Virus record (IMG/VR): IMGVR_UViG_3300043548_000536
Location: 1 to 35,205 of that record
Reading direction: 5' to 3' (one strand)
DNA from: a virus
DNA length: 35,205 bases
The notes beneath the pieces were generated by a model. The model did no database searches. It was not told where the DNA came from and saw only the letters and a list, made by a program, of their open reading frames with translations. Positions 1 to 6,921 of this stretch are shown in pieces. Within the stretch, counting starts at the first letter, position 1, and the number at the start of each line of letters is the position of its first letter. Made by a program: the position numbers and the translations under genes.

Positions 1-366
1 CCTGGCAGCGGTAGTTTAGACCCTAAACATAAGCTAAAAGGTGATCTTTACGTACCTGACTGTGCTAACATCTTCTGCGTAGAAGTAAAAGGCTACGCAG
101 AAGATCACCTTACCAGTCAACTGTTAACTAGCAAAAGCCCACAATTAGTAGACTTTTGGGAACAAGCAGTACGTCAAGGCAAACAAATAGATCGCAAGCC
201 ACTACTAATATTTAAGTTTAATCGCAGTAAAGCATTTGTAGCATTTTCTGATATGCCTACTACAGAAAGTTATCGTTATGTTTACGTTAACGTAAATGAA
301 TATCAATTCTTTGTAGCCACACTAGAAGATTGGTTATCAAACGAACAAATAAAATTTATTGCTTGA
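1..366 (+). CDS. PD-(D/E)XK nuclease, C-terminal part (5' end outside window)
   Basis: The frame is open from the first base and stops at TGA 364-366, giving 121 residues without a start codon. The first 32 residues carry the core of a PD-(D/E)XK nuclease: an N-terminal PGSGS turn, then K-G-D (Asp15 of the fragment) on one strand and E-V-K (Glu28, Lys30) on the next. This spacing and the GSG turn resemble phage and archaeal Holliday-junction-resolvase-like PDDEXK proteins. Such enzymes use the Asp, Glu and Lys with Mg2+ to cut branched or double-stranded DNA. The rest is a basic, helical tail with no further motif I recognise. A role in recombination or resolution of replicating DNA fits its place upstream of an exonuclease and nucleotide genes. 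The fold is fairly sure; the substrate is inferred. A promoter overlaps its stop codon, so the next gene can be transcribed independently. Confidence 0.72.
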   Translation, partial: PGSGSLDPKHKLKGDLYVPDCANIFCVEVKGYAEDHLTSQLLTSKSPQLVDFWEQAVRQGKQIDRKPLLIFKFNRSKAFVAFSDMPTTESYRYVYVNVNEYQFFVATLEDWLSNEQIKFIA

Positions 367-391
367 AAAATCAAGATAGTTGTGCTATAAT
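363..391 (+). promoter_or_regulatory. Sigma70-type promoter with extended -10
   Basis: A -35 box TTGAAA (363-368), a 17-base spacer and a perfect -10 box TATAAT (386-391) are present. TG sits at 383-384, giving an extended -10 element (TGCTATAAT). The predicted transcription start is near 398, about 19 bases before the exonuclease ATG at 417. The -35 box overlaps the stop codon of the upstream nuclease gene. This promoter would drive the whole rightward block 417-5107, which ends at the terminator at 5105-5142. Confidence 0.82.
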
Positions 392-416
392 ATACTTTCA
401 GTAAAAAACTAATCTT

Positions 417-1253
417 ATGAAACAGTTTAATAATTATACCACAACAAACAAAAACAACTTAATCGTATTTGACGCACTAAACTTAGCATTTCGTTGGAAA
501 CACCAACATGCAACAGAGTTTTGCGATGATTACGTTCGAACTGTACAAAGTCTTTGCCGTAGTTATAATGCTGGTAAAGTACTCATTGCAGCAGATCGTG
601 GAAGCAGCAGTTATCGCAAACAGATTTACCCTGACTACAAACAAAATCGTAAAGATAAGTTTGAACAACAAACTGAAGCCGAAAAACAAGAATTTGAATT
701 GTTTTTTCGGGAATTTGAACACACACTAGACACACTGGCAGAACACTATCCTGTACTTCGCTTTCAAGGCGTAGAAGCAGACGATATTGCTGCTTATGTT
801 GTCAGTCAACGTGCTAAACTAGATGTAGAACATACTTGGCTAATCTCCAGTGATCGTGACTGGGACTTACTTGTAAAGCCAAATGTTTCACGGTTTAGCT
901 ATGTAACACGCAAAGAAGTTACACAGGAGAACTGGCATGAACATTACGAATTTAGCCCCGAAGATTATATTAGCATTAAGTGCCTTACTGGCGATACTGG
1001 CGATAACGTTGCTGGTGTTCCAGGCATTGGGCCTAAGCGCGCTGTGGCCCTTGTACATGAGTACGGCAGCACTTGGGACATTATTGCCAATCTTCCTATT
1101 GTGGGCAAAAAGCATAAATATATTCAAGCACTAAATGAAAGCAGCGATCTGCTTCAACTAAACTACAAACTTATGGATCTAGAGACTCACTGTAGTGAGG
1201 CTCTAGGTTCTGAAAACATTCACACAATTGACACTGTATTGGAGAAATTATAA
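417..1253 (+). CDS. 5'-3' exonuclease / flap endonuclease (Pol I N-terminal and T4 RNase H type)
   Basis: This 278-residue protein has the full set of acidic motifs of the FEN/5'-nuclease family: Asp19 in an IVFDALN strand, Asp60 followed by the basic arch segment SYRKQIYPDYKQNR, Glu120-x-Asp122-Asp123, Asp146 and Asp148 in SSDRDWD, and Asp193 and Asp196. A helix-3-turn-helix DNA-binding segment follows (GVPGIGPKRA, about 200-209). Such enzymes remove RNA primers and 5' flaps or degrade duplex DNA 5' to 3' using two metal ions. The length is normal for a stand-alone phage enzyme. It is the first gene after the promoter at 363-391. No strong Shine-Dalgarno sequence precedes the ATG, which lies about 19 bases from the predicted transcript start. 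The family assignment is secure; whether it trims primers or recycles host DNA is not shown. Confidence 0.93.
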   Translation: MKQFNNYTTTNKNNLIVFDALNLAFRWKHQHATEFCDDYVRTVQSLCRSYNAGKVLIAADRGSSSYRKQIYPDYKQNRKDKFEQQTEAEKQEFELFFREFEHTLDTLAEHYPVLRFQGVEADDIAAYVVSQRAKLDVEHTWLISSDRDWDLLVKPNVSRFSYVTRKEVTQENWHEHYEFSPEDYISIKCLTGDTGDNVAGVPGIGPKRAVALVHEYGSTWDIIANLPIVGKKHKYIQALNESSDLLQLNYKLMDLETHCSEALGSENIHTIDTVLEKL

Positions 1254-1254
1254 T

Positions 1255-1725
1255 ATGTTTAGCAGTGGTACTTATTCTGCTCCTCTTATTGTTACAGCAC
1301 GTAATGAACCCGTACTTTCTTGCCGACTAACCGATCCTCGCTGTATGCCAAAACGTGCACATGCAACAGACGCAGGTGCAGATTTATTTTGTGTCGCAGA
1401 CTATGTAGTACGTCCTGGTGAGCGTTATCTAGCAGATACTGGTGTTGCCATCAAGATTCCTCGTGGCTATGGTGGCTTTGTGCTTAACCGTAGCTCACAG
1501 CGATTAAACGGTATTACCAGTTTAGGGGCTGGACTTATTGACAGTGACTATCGTGGCACTATTAAAGTGTTGCTGGAAAATTTAGGCGAGCATGAGTATA
1601 AAATCGAACAGTATAAAACCAAAATTGGTCAACTAGTAATTATGCCTGTTATGCTGTGCAGTTTTCAAGATTTTTGGGATGATACTGAGCGCGGCACTGG
1701 TGGCTTTGGAAGCACAGGTGTTTAA
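1255..1725 (+). CDS. dut: dUTP diphosphatase (trimeric dUTPase)
   Basis: It hydrolyses dUTP to dUMP and pyrophosphate, keeping uracil out of DNA and feeding dTMP synthesis. All five motifs of the homotrimeric family are present in order in the 156-residue protein: DAGADLF (39-45), NRSSQ (78-82), AGLIDSDYRG (92-101, with catalytic Asp96 and sugar-stacking Tyr99), KIGQLVI (123-129) and a glycine-rich C-terminal arm RGTGGFGSTG (146-155). I chose ATG 1255 because GGAG at 1241-1244 lies at good spacing, one base after the exonuclease stop. An in-frame ATG at 1228 would add nine residues and has no such site. Motif 2 reads N-R-S-S-Q rather than the commoner G/P-R-S-x-L. The small gene downstream starts inside its last codons. 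Confidence 0.95.
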   Translation: MFSSGTYSAPLIVTARNEPVLSCRLTDPRCMPKRAHATDAGADLFCVADYVVRPGERYLADTGVAIKIPRGYGGFVLNRSSQRLNGITSLGAGLIDSDYRGTIKVLLENLGEHEYKIEQYKTKIGQLVIMPVMLCSFQDFWDDTERGTGGFGSTGV

Positions 1726-1924
1726 AAAACTAAAACTGTGGCTAGATCCAGATTACTGGCTATTTAAAGATACAGAAATATATCGTTGGCCTTGGCCTCG
1801 TAGTGACAAACTTGATGAAATAAAGTTTCAGATTGCACTAAATCAAGTTCAAGAAAGCGCTGAAGCACTACAAAAAACTATTGACAAATACAAGGAGCAT
1901 GAAAATGCTAGAAACCGCTTGTGA
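1718..1924 (+). CDS. Small hypothetical protein between dUTPase and aldolase
   Basis: I do not recognise this 68-residue protein. It begins F-K-K-L-K-L-W-L and has a tryptophan-rich stretch (IYRWPWPRSDK). A charged segment of about 35 residues follows (LDEIKFQIALNQVQESAEAL...) that should form one long helix or coiled coil. The proposed start is GTG 1718, inside the last codons of the dUTPase, with GGA at 1708-1710 upstream. An in-frame ATG at 1679 would give 81 residues but overlaps the dUTPase by 47 bases. The stop overlaps the aldolase start by 20 bases, so it is packed into the same transcript. Having no gap on either side and one clean frame supports a real gene. Confidence 0.55.
   Translation: MFKKLKLWLDPDYWLFKDTEIYRWPWPRSDKLDEIKFQIALNQVQESAEALQKTIDKYKEHENARNRL
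1892..1897 (+). promoter_or_regulatory. Ribosome binding site deciding the aldolase start
   Basis: AAGGAG lies seven bases before ATG 1905 but only one base before the in-frame ATG 1899, so 1905 is the better start. It sits within the coding end of the preceding small gene. Confidence 0.7.
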
Positions 1925-2567
1925 AGTAATGCTTGAAGCGTACAAACGAAACTGGATTACTAGCAGAGACGGTAATATTAGTGTTCGTCACTATGATCGT
2001 GATCACTTTTACGTTTCGCCTAGTAGTACCCGAAAGCAAACACTTCAGCCTGATCAGTTTAAAAAGATCAAAATCCATAAACATTTACAAAGCGGCACTG
2101 GTAGTGCCGCTTTTCTTTACAGTCACGAAGTCTTGCCGTACACAGACATTAGTGAAAACTTACGGCCTAGTGCTGAACTGCCACTACACTTTGCACTTCA
2201 ACGTGAAATGGGTCAGCATGATAAAGATGTTCGTGTTGTGTTACATCTACATCCTACATACTGCATTGCAGCAATGCATGCAGGTATTGATCTTAACAGT
2301 TTAGTAGAAGAGTTTCCAGAATTAGGTGGCTATACTCGTGTTGCCCCTACAGTGCCTTTTGTTAAAGAAAAAAGTGTTCAACTAGCAGATGGCGCAGTAG
2401 AAAACTTACAATTAACTAAAACTGGCTTTACAAGCTATGACATTGTAGGGCTAAAAGGCCACGGTGTAGTAAGTGTAGATACTAGCCCTTGGCGAGCCTT
2501 TGAGCACATTGAACGACTAGAACATATTTGTAAAATCGTATTGGCAGCTAAAAAATATCATGCTTGA
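1905..2567 (+). CDS. Class II aldolase/adducin family protein (FucA-like)
   Basis: This 220-residue protein matches the zinc-dependent class II aldolase family (L-fuculose-1-phosphate aldolase, L-ribulose-5-phosphate 4-epimerase and relatives). Visible features are the phosphate-binding GNIS (23-26) and SPSST (38-42), the acidic residue Glu91 in PSAELPLH, the paired zinc histidines His114 and His116 in LHLHPTYC, and a third zinc histidine, His186, in KGHGVV. These correspond to Glu73, His92, His94 and His155 of E. coli FucA, so the enzyme looks intact. The family cleaves or epimerises sugar phosphates, usually releasing DHAP and an aldehyde in the cytoplasm. The substrate cannot be read from the sequence. 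The gene overlaps the SGNH hydrolase by 8 bases, which in turn overlaps the B12-dependent RNR, so a link to nucleotide or deoxyribose turnover is inferred. Adducin-like non-enzymatic use is possible but unlikely given the intact metal site. Confidence 0.85.
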   Translation: MLETACEVMLEAYKRNWITSRDGNISVRHYDRDHFYVSPSSTRKQTLQPDQFKKIKIHKHLQSGTGSAAFLYSHEVLPYTDISENLRPSAELPLHFALQREMGQHDKDVRVVLHLHPTYCIAAMHAGIDLNSLVEEFPELGGYTRVAPTVPFVKEKSVQLADGAVENLQLTKTGFTSYDIVGLKGHGVVSVDTSPWRAFEHIERLEHICKIVLAAKKYHA

Positions 2568-2967
2568 ATGTTTAATCATTGGTGACAGCATTGCGGTTGG
2601 AATCGGCCAAGTTCGTAAAGAATGTGCAGTAATAGCACGCACAGGTATCAATTCCACAGCATGGCTTAACAAAAACTTAACGCAGCTGAAACCAGCAAAA
2701 GTATTAGTTATAAGTCTTGGTGCTAATGACACTGATAAAGTAAACACTAGAGTTAACTTAGTAAGAATTAGAAGCAGGGCAGTAGCTGATCGTGTCTACT
2801 GGATACTGCCAAATGAAAATTTAAAACCAGAACAACTAAAAGCTGTTACTGCAGTGGCCGCTGAGTTTGGAGACGTAGTAGTCCCACGCAGCACACACAA
2901 CATAAGCAGTGATGGCATACACCCTACTCGTAAAGGGTACAAAGAATTAGCGGAGAATCTTAAATGA
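2560..2967 (+). CDS. SGNH/GDSL-type hydrolase, minimal single-domain
   Basis: This 135-residue protein shows the SGNH blocks in order: block I IIGDSIA with nucleophile Ser10, block II Gly29 (RTGIN), block III GAND with oxyanion Asn56, and block V DGIHPT with Asp118 and His121. This is a complete serine-hydrolase site in a compact Rossmann-like fold. Members are esterases, acyl-thioesterases or carbohydrate deacetylases. No signal peptide is visible, so it probably acts in the cytoplasm or in the virion. It is shorter than most bacterial members (about 180-220 residues). The start overlaps the aldolase stop by 8 bases, and the stop shares ATGA with the RNR start, so it is probably translated in fixed ratio with both. 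The substrate is unknown; SGNH domains in phages more often sit in tail proteins, so this placement is unusual. Confidence 0.82.
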   Translation: MLECLIIGDSIAVGIGQVRKECAVIARTGINSTAWLNKNLTQLKPAKVLVISLGANDTDKVNTRVNLVRIRSRAVADRVYWILPNENLKPEQLKAVTAVAAEFGDVVVPRSTHNISSDGIHPTRKGYKELAENLK

Positions 2968-4928
2968 CAGTAAGTACAAGAGCACAAGTTATTACGCGTA
3001 GAACTTATAACAGACCTACAAATGATACTGGTACAGAATTTGAAACTTGGCAAGAAACTGTTGCACGAGTTATTGATCATCAGGCTTGGTTATGGGAACG
3101 AGCAATTGATCGCGAATTAAATGATAAAGAGTATGCAGAGCTTTATGATCTTGAACAACTTATGTTGGATCGTAAAGTTTTAATGAGTGGTCGTACACTG
3201 TGGCTTGGTGGTACAAACGTTGCTAAAACCCGTGAAGCATCACAGTTTAATTGCAGTTTTACACAAGTAGAAACTGTGTATGATGTAGTAGATGTATTGT
3301 GGTTGTTGTTGCAAGGTTGTGGTGTTGGGTTTAAGCCAGTTGTTGGTACACTAAATGGCTTTTCAAAGCCTATTAAAAATATCCGAGTAGTAAGATCGCA
3401 GCGTACTGATAAGGGCGGTTGCCAAACCAACACAGAAACTTGGGATGCGCAAACAAAAACTTGGACTATTTCAGTTGGTGATAGTGCAGAGGCATGGGCC
3501 AAGTCAATTGGCAAACTGTTAGCTGGTAAGTATCCTGCTGATACACTAGTATTAGATTTTAGTCAACTGCGTCCTGCTGGTGAAAGACTAAAAGGTTACG
3601 GCTGGATCTCTAGCGGTGATAGTGCTATCTCAACTGCATATGTAGCAATTGCTAATATTCTTAATGGTCGTGCTGATAGCTTGCTAACACGCATGGACAT
3701 TTTAGATATTGTTAACTGGCTGGGTACTATTTTATCTAGTCGTCGTAGTGCTGAAATTGCACTTTTTGACTACGATCAGCCTGAGTGGGAAGAGTTTGCT
3801 GTTGCTAAAAAAGACTGGTGGCTGTATAACAATGCACACCGTCAGCAATCAAACAACTCACTGGTATTTAAAACCAAGCCATTGCGTAGTGACTTGGAGC
3901 ATATTTTCAACTTAATGCAAGAGGCAGGCGGAAGTGAACCAGGATTCATTAATGCAGTTGAAGCACTTCGCAGAGCTCCTTGGTTTAAAGGTGCCAACCC
4001 ATGTGTGGAAATTTTACTTGGAAACAAATCGTTCTGTAACCTTACCGAAACTGATATCGCCAAGTTCAAGGGTGACACTGCAGGATTGCATGAAGCAATT
4101 AGACTTGCAGCACGAGCAAACTACCGTCAAACCTGTGTAGATTTGCAAGACGGAATCCTGCAAGAAAGTTGGCACTTAAATAACTATTTCTTGCGTCTTT
4201 GTGGTGTAGGTTTAACAGGTATTGCCAAGCGTCCTGATATGACTGGTTATGACTATGAGTATCTTAAGCGTACTGCAACTGCTGCCGCAATTGGTATGGC
4301 TGATGAACTTGGGCTGCCTCGACCCAAAAATATTACTTGCGTTAAGCCATCAGGTACATTAAGCAAGATTATGGATACCACAGAAGGCGTACACAAGCCA
4401 CTAGGCAAGTACATTTTCAACAATGTGCAGTTTTCAAAATACGATCCTGTAGTAGAAAAACTACGCGCAGCTAATTACCGTGTGTTTAATCATCCAACAG
4501 ATGATAGCGGTGTGTTGGTTACATTTCCAGTTGCTTGGGAAGGAGTACCTTTCGACAAAGTTAACGGCAAAGAAGTTAACCTAGAAAGTGCAATTGACCA
4601 GTTAGAACGATATAAGCTGATTCAAACCAGCTGGACTCAGCAAAACACGTCGGTTACAATTAGTTATGATCCTAGTGAAGTGCCAGCAATTATTTCTTGG
4701 TTGCTTGATAACTGGGATTGTTATGTTGGTGTAAGTTTTATTTATCGTACAGATCCAACCAAAACTGCTCAAGATTTAGGTTATCTTTATCTACCACAAG
4801 AAGTTGTGGATGAGCAAAGCTATCGCAACTACGTTCAAGATTTAAAACCTGTTACACTAGATGATGCTAACAGTTTTGATCAAATCTTAGACGATGAGTG
4901 CTTAACAGGTGCTTGCCCAGTAAAATGA
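2964..4928 (+). CDS. nrdJ: Adenosylcobalamin-dependent (class II, monomeric) ribonucleoside-triphosphate reductase
   Basis: It reduces ribonucleoside triphosphates to dNTPs using a thiyl radical made by homolysis of adenosylcobalamin, so it needs no oxygen and no small subunit. In the 654-residue protein, Cys97 (QFNCSFTQ), the NPCVE motif (Asn345, radical Cys347, Glu349), Cys358 (FCNL) and the C-terminal pair Cys646/Cys651 match Cys119, Asn406, Cys408, Glu410, Cys419 and Cys731/Cys736 of Lactobacillus leichmannii RTPR. The 11-residue and 5-residue spacings are preserved exactly. KPSGTLS and GVGLTGI are further family landmarks. It is somewhat shorter than the 739-residue Lactobacillus enzyme, mostly N-terminally and in loops. 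The start overlaps the SGNH stop (ATGA) with GGAG at 2952-2955. No intein or intron is seen. It relies on the host for B12 and for reduction of the C-terminal disulfide. Confidence 0.95.
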   Translation: MTVSTRAQVITRRTYNRPTNDTGTEFETWQETVARVIDHQAWLWERAIDRELNDKEYAELYDLEQLMLDRKVLMSGRTLWLGGTNVAKTREASQFNCSFTQVETVYDVVDVLWLLLQGCGVGFKPVVGTLNGFSKPIKNIRVVRSQRTDKGGCQTNTETWDAQTKTWTISVGDSAEAWAKSIGKLLAGKYPADTLVLDFSQLRPAGERLKGYGWISSGDSAISTAYVAIANILNGRADSLLTRMDILDIVNWLGTILSSRRSAEIALFDYDQPEWEEFAVAKKDWWLYNNAHRQQSNNSLVFKTKPLRSDLEHIFNLMQEAGGSEPGFINAVEALRRAPWFKGANPCVEILLGNKSFCNLTETDIAKFKGDTAGLHEAIRLAARANYRQTCVDLQDGILQESWHLNNYFLRLCGVGLTGIAKRPDMTGYDYEYLKRTATAAAIGMADELGLPRPKNITCVKPSGTLSKIMDTTEGVHKPLGKYIFNNVQFSKYDPVVEKLRAANYRVFNHPTDDSGVLVTFPVAWEGVPFDKVNGKEVNLESAIDQLERYKLIQTSWTQQNTSVTISYDPSEVPAIISWLLDNWDCYVGVSFIYRTDPTKTAQDLGYLYLPQEVVDEQSYRNYVQDLKPVTLDDANSFDQILDDECLTGACPVK

Positions 4929-5107
4929 ACTATACGTTTACGCTAACTGAACAAGAAGCATCCTTAATCTTAAATGCGCTTCAAGAGATTCCGGCTAAGT
5001 ATTGTAACCCACTAACAAAAAAGTTGCAAGACCAAGCTCGTGAACAAGTTGCTGCAGCAGAAAGCCTTGCAAAAAGCACTGCTGCTCAAGCAGAGCAAGA
5101 AGAATAA
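4925..5107 (+). CDS. Small conserved phage protein
   Basis: This 60-residue protein opens MNYTFTLTEQEASLILNAL and continues QEIPAKYCNPLTKKLQDQ. Short proteins of this pattern, a beta strand, a helix with L-x-x-L-P-A-K and a Gln-rich basic end, are widespread in tailed phages and have no assigned function. The last 20 residues are Ala/Glu/Gln-rich and probably helical. Start ATG 4925 overlaps the RNR stop by four bases (ATGA), so it is likely translationally coupled. It is the last gene before the terminator. A role linked to RNR is possible from position alone. Confidence 0.72.
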   Translation: MNYTFTLTEQEASLILNALQEIPAKYCNPLTKKLQDQAREQVAAAESLAKSTAAQAEQEE

Positions 5108-5142
5108 AAAAAGCCCGGCACTTAGCCGGGCTTTTTTTTTTA
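5105..5142. terminator. Bidirectional rho-independent terminator
   Basis: A perfect 9-bp GC-rich stem (AAGCCCGGC at 5111-5119 with GCCGGGCTT at 5125-5133) encloses a 5-base ACTTA loop. Ten T residues (5131-5141 region) follow on the plus strand, and seven A residues before the stem give a U-run for leftward transcripts. It lies exactly between the converging rightward and leftward blocks. The stop codon of the leftward 210-residue gene is embedded in the T-run. Confidence 0.93.
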
Positions 5143-5772
5143 CTCTACACCTTCATCGTCTTCATCTACTTCGTCATTGTCACTAACATCTTCGGTAATA
5201 TCAAGTTCGCTAAATACGGTTACTAATATGTCACGATAAGGTTGTTCAACTAAGTGTAAATCTAATAAGTATACTTCTAAGTGTCCGTTACGTAATAGTT
5301 GAGCATGGTACATAAACTGACCAAAAGCTTCTAGTTCTTCCGAAATATTGTCATTAGCGTAGTCTTCCAGCATTTGTGCTGCAACCATTAGCAACATGTC
5401 TGGCACAATGCTTTTTGTAATACGCATTAGTTTAAGCGCTTTTGACTCACGATCGCGCATAATTTTATCGCGCTTAGCGCGACTCCAACTATATCCACCA
5501 TCGCCGCCCCAAAGATCCCAAGCTACGCGACCTTTACTAGGAAAGCCTTCTTCTCCGCTATTAAATCCAGTTGCTTGTTTATCAGGCTCATGACGACTAA
5601 AAAATGAATACATGCGCAACACAGTGCTTTCACTAAGTGGCTCACGATCTTTTAGTTGATTTGCACGGGCCAATCCTACAAGTGTACCACCCGGTTTACC
5701 TTCACTTTTCCATGCCAGTGCACGCTTGGCTGCTGTAGCCATGCCTGCTGTGGGCTTATATGTTTTTGCCAT
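5140..5772 (-). CDS. Conserved phage protein with GGT-VG-ARA domain, acidic tail
   Basis: The first 110 residues of this 210-residue protein carry a pattern I know from many tailed phages. It runs: a basic helix (AAKRALAWKSE), a G-G-T-L-V-G-L-A-R-A turn, then R-E-P-L-S-E-S-T-V-x-R-M, F-F-S-R-H-E-x-D-K, and G-R-V-A-W-D-L-W-G-G-D-G-G. Elsewhere the module occurs alone or joined to other phage domains, and its biochemical role is not settled. The second half is helical, ending in a strongly acidic tail of about 20 residues (EDVSDNDEVDEDDEGVE). It is the last gene of the leftward block, seven bases after the PhoH-like gene, and its stop lies in the terminator T-run. A nucleic-acid-binding role with an acidic autoregulatory tail is plausible but unproven. 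Confidence 0.75.
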   Translation of the reverse strand: MAKTYKPTAGMATAAKRALAWKSEGKPGGTLVGLARANQLKDREPLSESTVLRMYSFFSRHEPDKQATGFNSGEEGFPSKGRVAWDLWGGDGGYSWSRAKRDKIMRDRESKALKLMRITKSIVPDMLLMVAAQMLEDYANDNISEELEAFGQFMYHAQLLRNGHLEVYLLDLHLVEQPYRDILVTVFSELDITEDVSDNDEVDEDDEGVE

Positions 5773-5779
5773 GTTATTC

Positions 5780-6457
5780 TCAATCGTTATAAGCTAAAAT
5801 AATTTGTTTACACATTTCACTGCGTACGATATCATGATCACTGAATCTAACTACTGATACACCATTTAGTCGTTCTAATCGGGTAACTGCGTCTAATAGT
5901 CCCGAATCCACAATATCAGTTTGTTTAGGATCACCACTTAATACTACTTTACAATCACGACCAATACGTGAAAGCAACATTTTTAATTCAACCTTAGTTA
6001 AGTTTTGTGCTTCATCAACTAAGATAACACAATTATCAAAACTGCTGCCACGCATAAAGCCAATTGGTCTTGGCTCAATGTCGTGTGTACGAAGCGCATA
6101 CTCATAAAAACCTTTGCCTAGTGTGCGTATAAACACTTGTTCAAAAGGCTGAAGATAAGGAGCATACTTTTCCTCCAGCTCACCAGGTAAAAATCCTAAT
6201 CCACGACCTGTTTCTACATTGGGTCTGGTCAGCACAATCTTTTTAATGCGACGGTGAAACAGTTCACCTGCTGCATAGCTTGCTGCTACATAGGTTTTGC
6301 CAGTACCTGCACTGCCTATACCAAATACAACATCACTAGTTTTAATAGCATCTAAGTAATTTTGTTGTGCTTGGTTTAGTGGTTTTACATCACGAAATCC
6401 GTACTCTACTGGATTGTCTGTTTTTTGACCACGAACTTTCTTTCCAGAATTTTTCAT
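5780..6457 (-). CDS. phoH: PhoH-like P-loop ATPase
   Basis: This 225-residue protein consists almost entirely of the PhoH ATPase core: Walker A GIGSAGTGKT (46-55), the segment VLTRPNVE that is typical of the family, Walker B VILVDEAQN (143-151) and sensor motif SGDPKQTD (174-181). PhoH domains resemble the ATPase core of superfamily 1 helicases, and some cellular relatives act on RNA. In phages, especially marine ones, phoH is common and often called an auxiliary metabolic gene, but its function there is unsettled. No PIN domain or KH domain is attached. It sits between the lysozyme and the 210-residue protein, with gaps of 2 and 7 bases, so it is probably expressed late with the lysis genes, an unusual time for a nucleic-acid enzyme. 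The start codon has no strong Shine-Dalgarno sequence. Confidence 0.92.
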   Translation of the reverse strand: MKNSGKKVRGQKTDNPVEYGFRDVKPLNQAQQNYLDAIKTSDVVFGIGSAGTGKTYVAASYAAGELFHRRIKKIVLTRPNVETGRGLGFLPGELEEKYAPYLQPFEQVFIRTLGKGFYEYALRTHDIEPRPIGFMRGSSFDNCVILVDEAQNLTKVELKMLLSRIGRDCKVVLSGDPKQTDIVDSGLLDAVTRLERLNGVSVVRFSDHDIVRSEMCKQIILAYND

Positions 6458-6459
6458 TG

Positions 6460-6921
6460 TTAAGGTAGTAGTGAAGCCTCTACTCTACGACGGCGCTGTA
6501 AGCCTGGCAATACTTTACCACCACCGTATACCCAAAGGCTAAGTTGATATCGGGCAGCAGGCCAATCACCTTGATTAACCCGCTTACAAAGTGTTGACGC
6601 ACGATAACGTGGAACACCTAAGTTATATGCAAAGTCTGTTAGTGCTCCTAATACTTCTGGTTCTGTAATTAATTGTGGGCTGGCTTTTAATACGCCAGGA
6701 AGATATTCGGTTTTTAGTGTATGCAGTAACCAAAGATCCGCTAGTTCACGCGAGACAGGCTCATGTTGCATGGTAACGCGCGAACCATCTGGTTTATACA
6801 CAGTACCATAACCAATAGTAGGGTAACCTGCAGGACAAATATAAGGTTTTGACCGAAATCCTTCAAAATGCCTGCATAAGCTAGCAGCAGTTTGTAATGC
6901 TTTACCTATTGTGTCGCTCAT
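6460..6921 (-). CDS. Endolysin, GH24 lysozyme with Glu-Cys-Thr active site
   Basis: It cleaves the beta-1,4 bond of peptidoglycan between MurNAc and GlcNAc at the end of infection. In the 153-residue protein, catalytic Glu20 (RHFEGF), then Cys29, then Thr35 in the TIGYGT strand follow the GH24 layout. The spacing of 9 and 6 residues equals that of Glu35-Asp44-Thr50 in phage 21 R and of the Glu-Cys-Thr set in P1 Lyz, so Cys replaces the usual Asp. The C-terminal part (GALTDFAYNLG, CKRVNQGDW, GLQRRRRVE) matches GH24 domains. No signal peptide or signal-anchor helix is present, so release should depend on the holin encoded just upstream, whose reading frame overlaps this one by 20 bases. An AGG-type ribosome site precedes the ATG. 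Confidence 0.92.
   Translation of the reverse strand: MSDTIGKALQTAASLCRHFEGFRSKPYICPAGYPTIGYGTVYKPDGSRVTMQHEPVSRELADLWLLHTLKTEYLPGVLKASPQLITEPEVLGALTDFAYNLGVPRYRASTLCKRVNQGDWPAARYQLSLWVYGGGKVLPGLQRRRRVEASLLP

Noticed and set aside
1228-1254. Perfect TTGACA and TATAAT boxes on the plus strand
   Set aside because: The spacer is only 15 bases, and the predicted start (about 1261) would fall after the dUTPase ATG at 1255, so it is probably a chance match.
1881-1904. Longer aldolase with upstream ATG codons
   Set aside because: AAGGAG at 1892-1897 fits only ATG 1905, and family homology begins near there.
1679-1924. ATG 1679 as start of the small gene after dUTPase
   Set aside because: It would overlap 47 bases of the dUTPase motif 5 region and add a low-information extension; GTG 1718 fits the packing of the operon better.
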